A stretch of 64,000 nucleotides of DNA from Oscheius sp. JU75 (lineage: Eukaryota; Nematoda; Chromadorea; Rhabditida; Rhabditidae). Below are positions 52,398 through 64,000 of this stretch, one piece after another (the first letter of the stretch is position 1; each line of letters opens with the position of its first letter). A program made the translations under genes and the position numbers. The notes below the pieces were generated by a model, which saw only the letters and a list, made by a program, of their open reading frames with translations, searched no databases and was not told the origin of the DNA. The DNA lies in NCBI GenBank assembly GCA_037178855.1, contig JASJZC010000001.1:7006001-7070000 (forward strand). The letters are read 5' to 3'.

Positions 52398-55300
52398 ATG
52401 TCTCGAGAACGCTCTCGACCGTCCTCAAAAAGAAGACGAAATAATGATAGCGTAATGGAAAGTCACTACGACGAGTAAGCCCATTTCTTCTCAAAATTCA
52501 ATTGACATATGCAGGGATCAGCCAATTGGCCGACAAAGAGACCCCAAAACAGAATTGTTGGATATCGAGGTGAGTCCCTGTTTGTCTTCACAACATTCTT
52601 TTCAGACGGTGGATACACACGAAGACCATATAGATCAAGACGAGTTGAGCGAAACGACTGAAGATCAGCAACTGAGTGAAGCTCTCGGATTCGCAGTGAA
52701 CAAGAAGGTCGTCAGAGGCAGAAAACGCCAACCATTGCCCGAAAATCCGGATGGATCGAGGCAACGCTATTACGACCGCTACAAAAACATGGACTACGTT
52801 AAACGCAACGACGTCTATAAGTACTGCCAGGCGTGCAAAAAGAAGGTTTTCGGCCGGCTAAGAAGTCTTCCCAGTGAGCATAGAGTGCGTGTTTCGTTTT
52901 TCTAGCAACAAATCATGTTCAGCTTCGGCGGTGTTGGATCCTGCGTCTAAATCTCGATGTTGAGCGATCAGCCGAGCTTTGGAGTCGTGAGGCATTCAGT
53001 GATGCGACGCATTGTGGAGAAATCTGCCAAATACACTTCCCCATCGGCTCGGAAAACGCTAAAAATCGCGAACTACTGCCAACGGACATGCGAATGGGCG
53101 GCGAGGCCGATGCCGATGATGTGTCGGATGCAAATTACGACTTTGATGCACTAGAACTGACTTGTATCTTTTGCAATCAGAAAAATCCTTTACGATGCAT
53201 GGTCCCGTTCGTCCGGACAAGAAGTCGACGTTACAAATGGATCAGTGCTCTTTCCAACGAAATAGACGCCACCATCAAAAAGTAGGCCCATCTAGTTTTC
53301 ATATGCGGTCCTTTCAGTCATCTGCAGGACGAGCTGAAGAACGGAGCGAGCAAATTTCTCTGCGACTGGCACTTCCACGACCACGATTTTGATATTAACC
53401 AGTACGGCGAATGGAGGCTCAGGAAAGACGCTCTACCTAGTCCGATGGTCCGTTATATACATTATTGTTCACATCTATTCTTTTCAGCTGACAGAAGCCG
53501 ACAAAAAGACACAAAGAGTCTATATGATCAACCACGGCGATACCGTGCTGGGAAGAACAGTGATTCCACTACCAAACCAAGAGAGTTATTATCAGAAGAA
53601 GGTAGCTTCATTATCAGTGATCTAAGCATTTTTTCAATCATTCAGGACTACCGATTAATGGCTCAAAAAGCGAGGAGAACTACCTACTCCACTTATTACA
53701 GTGACTACGGGCAGTATCAGTACGACCATGCGGAAGTTGATCCGGAGCAAGAAGAAGCCGAGATCGCGGACGAACTCGCAGTACAACATTATATAGACGA
53801 GCCACCGCTGGTTGAACGCGATATAGCCGGTCCTTCCACCCGAATTCCCATTATGGATACGACCATAGAGTATTCGGATGATAGTGACGAGGAGAACGCG
53901 GTTCTAGAAAAGGTAAACTTTCGATTGTTCACTCTTACCACATTTACTGCAGATTTCACCAGACGGAAAACTGCAGGAGACTCGCTTCTGCGTCCAATGT
54001 AACAGATTCGTCTCGAGTGCTAAAAGTATGAAGGAGTATCGTCCCAGAACATGGCCATATGATGAGTAGGTTCCATGCTCGTCTATAAATCAACAAGAGA
54101 TTCAGGAGTAAGCACCAAAAGTGGCTAGAATTTATGAACTACCCGCGCAGTCTCGAGGACTCGGTGAAGGATCTCTGGAGAAAGAGACGCCAAGCTCTGA
54201 TCAATCAGGATTACCACTACACCCCGCTAAGCATCTGCCAGGCACATCTAAACTACAAACAGCTCTACGAGCGATACGATGACTGGCTTCAAACTTACTG
54301 CGTTCTATGTGATGTCGACCACGGTGATCCGAATCTGCTGCTGCCTTTCCCACGAGATCGAGCTGACAGGTTTGTCTTTAGCCATTTTCGAACTGAGTTA
54401 TGTACTTTTAGAGTTCTTTGGCTGAATGCGCTCACAAGTATTCCAACAGTGAATCAGGCAGCAGAGCAACGATGGAATTGGCTAAAAGAGCGACTGACTC
54501 GTCCAAAACCCACCAGATATCGGCTCTGCGTCTTCCACTTCCAGAGTACTTCGTTCGTCGAAAAGGACGACTGTGTCGAGTTCAATGATGCTTCACTCCC
54601 GTTGCCTCTCGTAGGTTACGGGTTCTTTCACCCAATTGGACTGAATTTAGGGCCTACCAGAGTATGATCTGACTCCTCGCGGTATCTGGGCCTACATCAA
54701 GTGTCCACTTTGTGATGAATGGGCCGAGCCGAATGATCTCGTCGACATTCGATCGCCGTCTACTCAAGCCGAACGAGTCATTCTCGTGGAAATGCTCAAT
54801 GGCGACAAGACGCTGATGAAGAAAGGCATCGAGCAGCTCTGTGTCCATCCCTGCAAAATCTGTAGAGTTCATTTGCCGACGGAAGTATCGGTAATTCAAC
54901 TTTCTTGAAGTTTTACCAGTTTTTTTTTTAGGATCCCTACTCCGTAATCGCCGAACGAAAGCTGGTCCATGACATTGAAATTCAATGTGTTCAGTGCAAT
55001 CATAGAGATATCGGCAGAAGAATGGTTCCATTCCCCTTCGACCACGAGCAGAGACGTCATTGGATAGAAGCCTTGACTAGAGACCATACCGTACGTTTCT
55101 TTTCATGACAACTATTCTTCCGAGTTCAGACTAGACAACGGCTAGTCGAACGTCTAAACCTGGAAGGCCGTCATTATATCTGCACAGCGCATTTCCACAA
55201 GTCTGCCCTGAGATATATCCCGAATTTGGGTGTCTGGAAGCGTTTCACTTATCTCCCACTGGCAGTGACGGCCCACGAGAGGGAGAAGTACTTAAACCAG

Positions 55301-55791
55301 GAGGATGACACGTATCATGCCCTGATGATTGCCGGAATTGACACACGGGGCGACGGCGTAGTGCAGGAACTTCACTATGACGAGGTTTAAATTTCTTTGG
55401 ACTCAATTTCAACTCATTTTAAGGTGATGAATCTGTTCATGGACCCCAATACATCCTTCGACCAGGGACTGAACAGACCCGCAGACGATGTTCAGTATGC
55501 TGCGAGAGAGGAACGAGCCGAAGGAGACGAACTGAATGACGAGCCGCCAATTCTTCAACCAGAAGGTTCACGTCATCATTCCGACAAACAGATCAAGTAT
55601 GAGACGGAAGATATTCCAGAAGAAATATCGGGGGAGATCATCGAGGAGACGATCGAAGAGCACATCGTTGTTGACGAGCATGGAGAGGACAATGTACGTT
55701 TTCTTCTGGCTAGTCATATATTCATTTTTAGGAGGTAGATCACGGGAATTACGTCGAGGAAGTGGTCGAAGACGGCGATTTTTACGAATAA
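52398..55791 (+). CDS. him-17: HIM-17-like protein with six C2CH/THAP-like zinc modules
   Basis: An acidic/basic N-terminus is followed by six repeats, each with C-x2-C, a central tryptophan or aromatic region and C-x2-H. They are at about 52822-53045 (YCQAC...CQIHF), 53160-53446 (CIFC...CDWHF, then DALPSPM), 53986-54255 (CVQC...CQAH), 54297-54550 (CVLC...CVFHF), 54699-54880 (CPLC...CRVH) and 54982-55215 (CVQC...CTAHF). The tail is glutamate-rich. The C2CH spacing, the HF and the late proline motif are those of THAP domains, DNA-binding modules shared with P-element transposase. From general knowledge, worm HIM-17, a germline chromatin protein needed for meiotic double-strand breaks, also has six such motifs, which is why I propose it. 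About a dozen short introns are present; stop TAA is at 55789-55791. Confidence 0.72.
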
Positions 55792-55824
55792 TATATTCTG
55801 CAACTTTGTTTAATTTTCTGTTCA

Positions 55825-55830
55825 AATAAA
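55825..55830 (+). terminator. Polyadenylation signal after the HIM-17-like gene
   Basis: AATAAA 33 bases after the stop codon. Confidence 0.65.
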
Positions 55831-56072
55831 GTAATTTCCCTTCTTTGCTGCTCACGATCGACCATTTGTTCTTTTCAAATGATACTTAGTCTCAATTCCC
55901 CCGTTTGACCCGCCTCCCAGCTGGCTCAAGCCAGTGGAGGGTCATTATCGATCACATTATTTTCTCTACATCTCTTCCATGTTCTCCCCCATTCAGTTTC
56001 GCAATCTGCCTTGTATGAATAAGCAATTTTGTCGATTAATTAACGCTGCCCATTTCAGCAACTGGCAGTGGA

Positions 56073-56758
56073 ATGGCGTTCACATTTGCCGCCTTGGCGT
56101 ACTTGATTGCTCTGATCGCTGTAGCATTCTGTATATTCTTCGCTATATACACTGTAAGTTGTCTCTTTTGTGCATTTCATGTCAACCCGTCCCCTTGAGT
56201 GCTGTCAGTTGCGCGAAATTGCGTACAAAATTACAAGTGGAAGCAGTACAAAAAAGCATTTTCGCAGTAACTTAAAGTACGCCAGGTGAAAGGTTGACTA
56301 TATATATATTCGTGTTTAGGTCATTTGCATTGATGAGTTGAAGACCGACTACAAGAACCCCATCGAGCAGTGTCGCAATCTGAACCAGGTCTGTGTTTAT
56401 CTAAAAATTTGGAAATATGCGGTTTTAGCTGATCCTCCCCGAGTATGCTATCCATATGTTCTTCACGGTGCTATTCGTGTTCTCCTGGCAGATAATCGCC
56501 ACGCTGATGAATCTCCCTCTAGCTATCTACCACGTCGTGACTTATATGCGCAGACCTATCATGTCTGGACCTGGAATCTACGATCCCACTACCATTCTCA
56601 ATCGTGACCAACTGAGCTCTGCTCTCCGCGTCAGCTGGGTCAAGCTCGCCTTCTACCTCATCTCTTTCTTCTATTATCTTTACGCGTAAGTTCCTTTTTT
56701 TCCATCGTAGCAACCCGTCAAATTCAGACTCATCTACACCCTTGTCACTTCCTCTTAA
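56073..56758 (+). CDS. CNIH1: Cornichon homologue, ER export cargo receptor
   Basis: Four exons encode a small multi-pass membrane protein that matches cornichon closely: MAFTFAALAYLIALIAVAF, IDELKTDYKNPIEQCR, LILPEYAIHMFF, MSGPGIYDPTTILN and KLAFYLISFFYYLY. Cornichon proteins package cargo such as receptors and growth-factor precursors into COPII vesicles at the ER. The length (about 150 residues) is that expected. The ATG follows cccatttcag by 15 bases; stop TAA is at 56756-56758. A polyadenylation signal is at 56860. Confidence 0.96.
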
Positions 56759-56859
56759 ATATGTTCGAAGTAGCTCGTAAATCACCGGTCCTTGTTCTTT
56801 CTCATGATGAATCTACAATAGTAATCGCTTGTGTTTGATTATGTGTACGTTTCTTCTAG

Positions 56860-56865
56860 AATAAA
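56860..56865 (+). terminator. Polyadenylation signal after cornichon
   Basis: AATAAA about 100 bases after the cornichon stop codon. Confidence 0.6.
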
Positions 56866-57020
56866 CTTTTGTTTTAACCGTTGTTGGTATCATCAGTTTC
56901 GATTCCAGTCTTTACTTACAATCCATTTGGCGGTGGTGTTTTAGCGCGGTGTATTGTATCCTATTTCGTTTTTTTTAGAAGTGTTCTTATTATTTTTCTT
57001 TTGTTGAAATTCAGATTGGG

Positions 57021-58511
57021 ATGTATAATCGTAATAATTTGACGGGTACCCTTCCCGATCGCATCTTACCGGCCGGGCCCGATCGCATTCTGCCGGCAGC
57101 ACTTCCGAGACCGCAGGATATGTACATCCAGGCTCGTATCAAGCGTAGACAAGCTGCTCAATCGCAGAATGAGATGGATCTTTCAATTCTGGAGCGTTTC
57201 AATGCCAAGTACGGAATTCCTGATAAGCCTCCAACCCATAATTTCAAGTTAGTTTTTTTCGTTGATCTTTAAATGTTTTTATTCCAGAAAACAGCGTTCG
57301 GACTCAACTGAATCAAAAAGTGTAGCAGAAGTTCCTGTTGCCGTCAGGAAAAAAAGCAAATCGAAGTTAGTCTGTTTTCTTGAGCTTAATTTTGCTGACA
57401 TTTCAGATCACCCCAAAAAGTGCCGATCTGTCCCATTGTGACTAGGGGTCCCAAGGTATATTGCTTGTTTGCTGGGGTTTGTTATAAACTATTTACAGTT
57501 CGGAGTTGTAGCGAGCTGGCCACAGCCTTTCCCTCAACCTCACATATTGCCTCCGCCCGTTCTTCTAACCAAGTTGCCGCTTGGAAGTCCAATAGGAAAA
57601 GAACAAGCTTCGAAGATGTACTCCAAGTTAGAGGATCAATCGGCTGATGATAATCGAAAGACGAGGTCAAACATTTCTGTGCTACAATGTTTGCTTCCAG
57701 CCAGTTAAGAAAACAAGATTCTTCTGATGAGTACAAGAAGAGAGGGCGGAGTCGCTCTCGCAGTCGGCGCAGAAGACGTTCGACTTCCTCAAGCAGTAGC
57801 GATCGTTCTAGAAGTCCTGTTAGAAGTGAGCGCGGAGGAAGAACCAAAATCGATTTCTCGTATCTGTATCCTGCTCGAGGCGCATCGACTTCGCACAAGC
57901 CATCCGATCAAGATTGGATGAATGAGACGGAGAAGTTTCTCAGAAGTATCCAGCCGAAGCCAGCGAAGCCTTACTCGATGTCTCGCAAGACCCGAGAGAA
58001 TTCGCCTGACCTGTTTTCCCTCGATGACTCACCTCCTCCGGCGAAGAAGAAGCTGAAGACGTCGGGAGCTCCGAAACGCGATCCGGAGATGGTACACAGA
58101 AAGTTGCTGGCCTTGATGCACGCGATGCAACTCGAGGCTAACAGAGGCGGAAGAGTCGATCGACAACTCGTGGACCGCCTCTACGACGAATTGGAACTGA
58201 ACGGACACGAAACGGAAGGCAATGATTTTATGAAGACGATGATGAAACAGCGTGGTCAACGAGATGTGCAGTTCACGTTTCCCGAGCGATCTTTGGAGCC
58301 AATTGTGAAGCCGAATCCTTGCCAATTCACCAAAAAGGAGGACATCTTCCAAGACGAAACGATCTGGAATTTGGCCTATCCGGGCAGAGCTGAGACGCCA
58401 AAAGAGATCAATGAGAGACTGGCTGCTGTGATTTTGAGAATCAACAAGCTGACTGATGGCAGAACGCCGCTGCCTTTGCAGACGTTCAAGACCCTTTGGA
58501 AAGACGAATGA
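57021..58511 (+). CDS. RS-rich nuclear protein, family not recognised
   Basis: Five exons in a consistent frame from ATG 57021 give about 420 residues. The N-terminus has a short repeat (PDRILPAGPDRILPA), followed by a lysine-rich linker and a proline-rich block (PQPFPQPHILPPP). Then comes an arginine/serine stretch (RGRSRSRSRRRRRSTSSSSS) like that of splicing factors. The large last exon contains DRQLVDRLYDELELNG and FPERSLEPIVKPNPCQF and ends KTLWKDE. The RS stretch suggests a role in nuclear speckles or mRNA processing, but I cannot assign a family. The ATG follows attcag by six bases. It lies in a run of plus-strand genes. Confidence 0.8.
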
Positions 58512-58687
58512 ACATCGTTGTCAGTACTTGATGTTTTCGAGTTTTGATAAATAGTTTTGAGATGCCTCCGCTCGATTATGGTACCCCGTGTTTGAACCAC
58601 ATAATAGATCGAAGTCGTTTTATTAGAAAGTTCTTTACACCGCTTTCTAGCCCAAGTTTTCAATCGAATTGATGATGTTTTCAGCCG

Positions 58688-59386
58688 ATGCTGACCTCTC
58701 CTCGCGCCAGCCTGTACAAAAATGATGGTCGCTCACCGGCTGCTTTTCGCGAATCTCTCAGAAAGGTATCAATATAAACAACTTTGTAACTCTTTAATTT
58801 GGCTCAGAAATGCTTGGATCGGCTAAGAGAAGGCCGTCTCGATCGTCAGAACTCGCGTCGTGGCCTCCGATTCGATACTGAAGTGAAGCAGGCTCTACAA
58901 AACACGGTATTCATTTTTCAGTTCAGCTTAGTAAAAAGCAGCTCAGGTCCTGGAAGAAATGGGATGCGCTAGTTTTGAAGAGCAGATGGCCATGGTGGAA
59001 TCCTTGGAGAATGAAGTTATCAGAGAATTTGAAGAATACGAGGCCCAACAAGCACAGGAAGAGCAATACTTGGCGGAACATCTCGATCCCGATGCATTTT
59101 GTCCTGCCTGCAAGCGCAATCCGATGGAGGTTGACCATACTGGGTGTCTATGTCGCGTAGGTCCATGTTTCAGACATACGACACGCACAATAACTTTCAG
59201 ACATGCGGATTCGGTTATAAGTTCAGAACCACCTCTCTTAGCAAGCAGACGTTGTCCGAAACACTCTTTGCAAGCTTCCATGCCCATGGCGAGGCCTGTT
59301 TGAGCGTTCCTGATGCTCTTGTCACTCCCGACGGACTGTTTATCGCCTGCGACTCTTGCAAATTCTCCCAACTTATTGTTCATTAG
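58688..59386 (+). CDS. RPAIN: RPA-interacting protein (RPAIN) homologue
   Basis: Four exons encode about 180 residues. The N-terminus (SPRASLYKND, then LRKKCLDRLREGR) matches RPAIN. The middle is a glutamate-rich helix (EEYEAQQAQEEQYLAEHL). The C-terminus carries zinc-ligand pairs (CPAC; CLCRTCGFG; CDSC) like the family's cysteine-rich domain. RPAIN carries replication protein A into the nucleus. The ATG follows gttttcag by three bases; stop TAG is at 59384-59386. ATTAAA at 59446 may be the polyadenylation signal. Confidence 0.85.
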
Positions 59387-59958
59387 CTGTGATATACGTT
59401 CTTATCGATCGACTAACGGGTTCTCTTGTATAAGTTTATAATTTCATTAAAGTATTTCTAACATTGTCGTTGTTCTTTGTTTCAGTTTCATTTCTGGCCT
59501 GCCTTCCTTTGGAAATTGCTCAGTTCTTGTAATTTACTTTTGTAGCAAAGATTTTACGATGTTCCTCCTCAATATGTTCATTTTTATCAAACCAAAAAAA
59601 GACACGAAAAGAAAGCCCTTTGAACGGCTGTAGAGCGAAGTCTATCTCCTACGCGTACTTTGGACCACGATGGGCGGCGCTCCGCTCCCCTTATCCCAGT
59701 TATTTCCGCTCTTCGTACTTTCAAATTTCACTTTCTTTTCCCAATACCATTTTCTCGAAGAAATTGATTTTATTTTGGCTTACCAGTTACCTCTTGCCAA
59801 AAAGCAAACCTTCATAGGGTTTTTGATGCTCATCGTATTTCTGTTGTTTTTGCCAGTATATATTTAAAACCAAAAGACCTAAGTGGCACAGTTGACTATT
59901 TTTTTATCTTCGTTTTGTCTTCACCCTTATACGTCTTTTAAATCCAGTTTGCAGGGTT
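59387..59958. other. Intergenic between RPAIN and HADHA
   Basis: About 570 AT-rich bases with the RPAIN 3' end and, presumably, the HADHA promoter. Short overlapping open frames at 59620-59867 have no domain and look like chance. Confidence 0.5.
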
Positions 59959-62639
59959 ATGCTGTCACGCCTCGCTCAAGGAAGATCTCTGCTTGTTCCA
60001 CAGCTGAGGCTGATGTCGTCGGCGTCTACGAAAGGTAAATCAAAGCCTCTTTCACAAATCCAACGAAAACTTCAGCTTCTGGAGACTGCGTGACTCTGGA
60101 ACGGCGGAATGATGTGGCCATTTGCCGCATTGATATCCCTGGAGCATCCCAGAATGTTCTAAATGAGCGTGTGACTAAGGATTTCCTCAAGGTAGTTGAC
60201 CAGGTATGTTTCCGGATAAACTTTCGATGAAAAGCATTATTCAGCTGGAACGTGATGATTCTGTCAAGGCAGTCGTCGTTCTTTCCGGAAAACCGACCAG
60301 CTTTGTTGCTGGAGCAGATGTGACCATGCTGAAGAAGTGCACTTCTGCCGAGGAGGCTTCTGGTCTTGCCAAGTATTGTTACCCCTAAGCTCTAAGAACA
60401 AGCGAATTCAGAGATGGACAGAACCAATTCGAAAGACTGGAAAAGTTCAAGAAGCCAGTCGTCGCCGGAATCATGGGAAGCTGTATGGGAGGTGGACTTG
60501 AACTGGCCCTCTCCTGCCATTATCGTATCGCCGTGAACGACAACAAGACGAAGTTGGCTCTTCCCGAGGTCATGCTTGGCCTTTTGCCAGGAGCCGGAGG
60601 GACTCAACGCCTTCCCAAACTCGTCTCACTGCAGAATGCCTTGGATATGATGCTGACCGGAAAGAATCTCAACTCAAAGAAGGCCAAGAAGATCGGCCTT
60701 GTCGATCAGGTCGTCGAGCCCCTCGGACATGGACTCGTCGATTCGCAACAGAATACCCACAAGTAGACTTAAAATCATTCTCCATCCTTTTGTTTCTTTT
60801 TTTCAGGTATCTGGAGCAAGTGGCCGTAGAGACTGCTCGTAAGCTGGCCGACGGATCCTTGAAAGTCAACAGAGAACGACCGCTCATGGAAAAAGTCACC
60901 AACACGGTCATGAAGAACAGAATCGTTCTCGACAACGTCGTCTTGAAGATGGCCAAGGACAAGGTTGAACAGCTGGTTTCTTAGCGCATGCCATCAATTG
61001 CAGATAATGAAGATGACAGCAGGAAACTACCCTGCTCCCCTGAGAATACTTGACGTGATCAGAACAGGAGTTCTAAGCGGCACTTCTGTTGGATTCGGTG
61101 CTGAGAGCAAGGCCTTCGGCGAGCTGTCTCAAACCAATGCCAGTAAGGCTCTGATTGGACTTTTCGAGGGATCTACCGATGCCAAAAAGAACAAGTACGG
61201 ACAGGCAGCACCAGTCAAGTAATAACCTTTTTGCTTGAAACTAATGTCTTCCTTTTAGGGAAGTAGCCGTCATTGGAGCAGGTCTCATGGGAGCCGGAAT
61301 TGCTAACGTCACCGTCGACAAGGGAATCCGTTGTGCTCTTCTCGATGCAAATGAGGGCGGTCTCGAACGAGGACGCAATCAGATTGTCACCGTCTTGAAC
61401 AAGCAGGAGAAGAGGAAGAAGATCAACAAGCTCGACAAAGAAAGGTTCGTTAAATTATAGCTTTTTTAAATGTTTCTGCTTTAGAATCCTGTCCAATCTG
61501 GTGACTTCGCTGGACTACAATGCGATCAAAAACTCTGACGTTGTCATCGAAGCCGTCTTCGAAGATCTCTCCTTGAAGCACAAGGTCATCAAGCAGATCG
61601 AGAGCGTCGTTGGACCGAATACTGTCGTGGCCACGAATACATCCGCCCTACCAATCAAGGACATTGCCAAGGCTTCTGCTCGTCCCGAGAATGTAATCGG
61701 AATGCATTACTTCTCCCCCGTCGACAAGATGCAGCTGCTTGAAATTATCGTCACCGATCAGACCAGCAAGGACACCTTGGCTCGTGCCGCTGCTCTGGGA
61801 CTGAAGCAGGGCAAGATGGTCGTTGTGGTCAAGGACTGTCCTGGCTTCTTCGTCGTCCGCTGTCTACACCCGATGATGTCGGAGATCTTCCGTCTATTCC
61901 AGGAAGGAGTCACTCCTACCGAGATTGACAAAATCACGAAGAACTTTGGCTTCCCTGTTGGAGCTGCTACTCTGGCCGATGAGGTTACTATTTTCTGTTT
62001 TTCAAAGTAAATAGGTAATTCAGGTCGGTCTCGATGTGGCCGAACATGTAGGAGTCTTCTTGAGTCAAGCTCTTGGACCTCGAGCTGGAGGAGTCGATGG
62101 AAGTCTGCTCACGGATCTGGTCAAGGCTGGATTCAAGGGAAGAAAGACAGGAAAAGGTTTGTGGGAAATTCTGGGCAAAAGACAAAAACAATTCTTTTTA
62201 GGAATTTTCGACTATGGTGACGGGAAGAAGGGAAGCAAGAAGATCAACGACGACGCTGTCAAACTGCTAGGAAAATATAGAAAAGAGCCTGTGGCCAGTT
62301 GTGCTTCGACTGAGGATCGTCAAATGCGTCTCATTTCTCGATTCATCAACGAGGCTGCTATCTGTCTCGAGGAAGGAGTCATTTCTGGGCCTGTAAGTTT
62401 TTCCATATTTCTACATACAGAACAACCATCTTCAGTCCGACGGAGATATCGCCTCGGTCTTTGGCATTGGCTTCCCTCCATTCTGGGGAGGTCCCTTCCG
62501 TTTCGTCGATCTCTATGGAGCTGACAGACTAGTGGACAAGATGAACAAATTCGCCGGTGCCTACGAGAGTGTCCAATTCACCCCCTGCCAACTCCTTCAA
62601 GACCATGCTCGTTCTGGTAAGAAGTTCTACAACAACTAG
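59959..62639 (+). CDS. HADHA: Mitochondrial trifunctional protein alpha subunit (enoyl-CoA hydratase/3-hydroxyacyl-CoA dehydrogenase)
   Basis: This enzyme catalyses two steps of long-chain fatty acid beta-oxidation. The first residues ([19 protein letters not shown]) look like a mitochondrial presequence. The hydratase half shows the oxyanion and glutamate region [19 protein letters not shown] and [19 protein letters not shown] with both catalytic glutamates. The dehydrogenase half shows the NAD-binding [14 protein letters not shown] and the catalytic histidine in [16 protein letters not shown]. Later [16 protein letters not shown] and [17 protein letters not shown] agree with the family, as does the end GKKFYNN. 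About ten introns of 40-60 nt are present. The ATG follows gtttgcag by four bases. Confidence 0.96.
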
Positions 62640-62725
62640 ACTGTGAAATCCGCTCCCATTTTTTGATGTTTGTACCATACTCTTTTACTACGAGTCTAGA
62701 TTTGTCCCCTTTATGGGTATACAGG

Positions 62726-62731
62726 AATAAA
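62726..62731 (+). terminator. Polyadenylation signal after HADHA
   Basis: AATAAA about 90 bases after the HADHA stop codon. Confidence 0.7.
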
Positions 62732-62768
62732 TTATTTTAACTTGATCTGTTCCTGATGACGGGGTAGG

Positions 62769-62790
62769 GGGGCTTCGGATTAGAAGCCCC
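62769..62790. promoter_or_regulatory. Inverted pair of GAAGCC (ASE-type) cores in a hairpin before che-1
   Basis: GGGGCTTC and GAAGCCCC form perfect 8-bp arms around the loop GGATTA. Each arm contains GAAGCC, the core bound by CHE-1 in Caenorhabditis (GAARCC-type ASE motif), once on each strand. The site is about 50 bases before the che-1 start codon. The palindrome is seen directly; autoregulation by CHE-1 is inferred. Confidence 0.6.
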
Positions 62791-62839
62791 ACCCTAAGGC
62801 TGCTCGACAGTAGCGCGTGTGTTCAAGAGTGCTCATCCA

Positions 62840-64000
<1,161 letters not shown>

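Overview
This window is gene-dense nuclear DNA from a nematode. Four observations support this: a ground-like (Hedgehog-related) secreted protein; an F-box protein with the nematode FBA_2-type associated domain; homologues of the worm proteins HIM-17 and CHE-1; and very short introns (mostly 35-60 nt, some near 26-36 nt) with acceptor-like TTTNCAG sequences a few bases upstream of many start codons, as expected where spliced-leader trans-splicing is common. HIM-17 and CHE-1 point towards the rhabditid side of the phylum. The species cannot be named from the sequence. All multi-exon genes are given as one start-to-stop span, and internal splice sites were inferred by hand.

Layout: 0.1-5.2 kb (-) DNA polymerase alpha catalytic subunit, sharing a divergent promoter with CEP290 (5.5-12.8 kb, +). 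That promoter carries a clear RFX/DAF-19 X-box, and one CEP290 intron holds an antisense TTBK/CK1-type kinase. Then come an F-box protein (-), FANCD2 (14.6-20.1 kb, +), an intronless tyrosine phosphatase (-), a CT microsatellite with a hairpin, APC10 and a small unrecognised gene (+), and a LEM2/MAN1 inner nuclear membrane protein (-). After a 2.7-kb gap follow an olfactomedin-domain membrane protein and a K2P channel homologue with degenerate pore filters (+), and convergent to them a P4-ATPase flippase (-).

37.9-42.8 kb holds a tight same-strand run, possibly an operon: a C/EBP-type bZIP, neuroguidin and RNA polymerase III subunit RPC3. An RPC3 intron contains an antisense EGF-like membrane protein gene. 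43.1-45.5 kb (-) is the ground-like protein with a long Pro/Ala/Gln-rich spacer. 45.5-47.9 kb is sparse, with one small spliced gene. 47.9-51.9 kb (-) is an ALC1/CHD1L remodeller (SNF2 + macro) that continues into a BRCT-like domain.

52.4-64 kb is all on the + strand: a HIM-17-like protein with six C2CH/THAP-like modules, cornichon, an RS-rich protein, an RPA-interacting protein, mitochondrial trifunctional protein alpha (HADHA), and the first part of a CHE-1/Glass zinc-finger gene, cut by the window end. The CHE-1 promoter carries an inverted pair of GAAGCC cores in a hairpin.

Most likely points of novelty: the SNF2-macro-BRCT fusion, the six-module THAP protein, the K2P with abnormal filters, the ASE-like palindrome before che-1, the X-box before CEP290, and two nested antisense genes.
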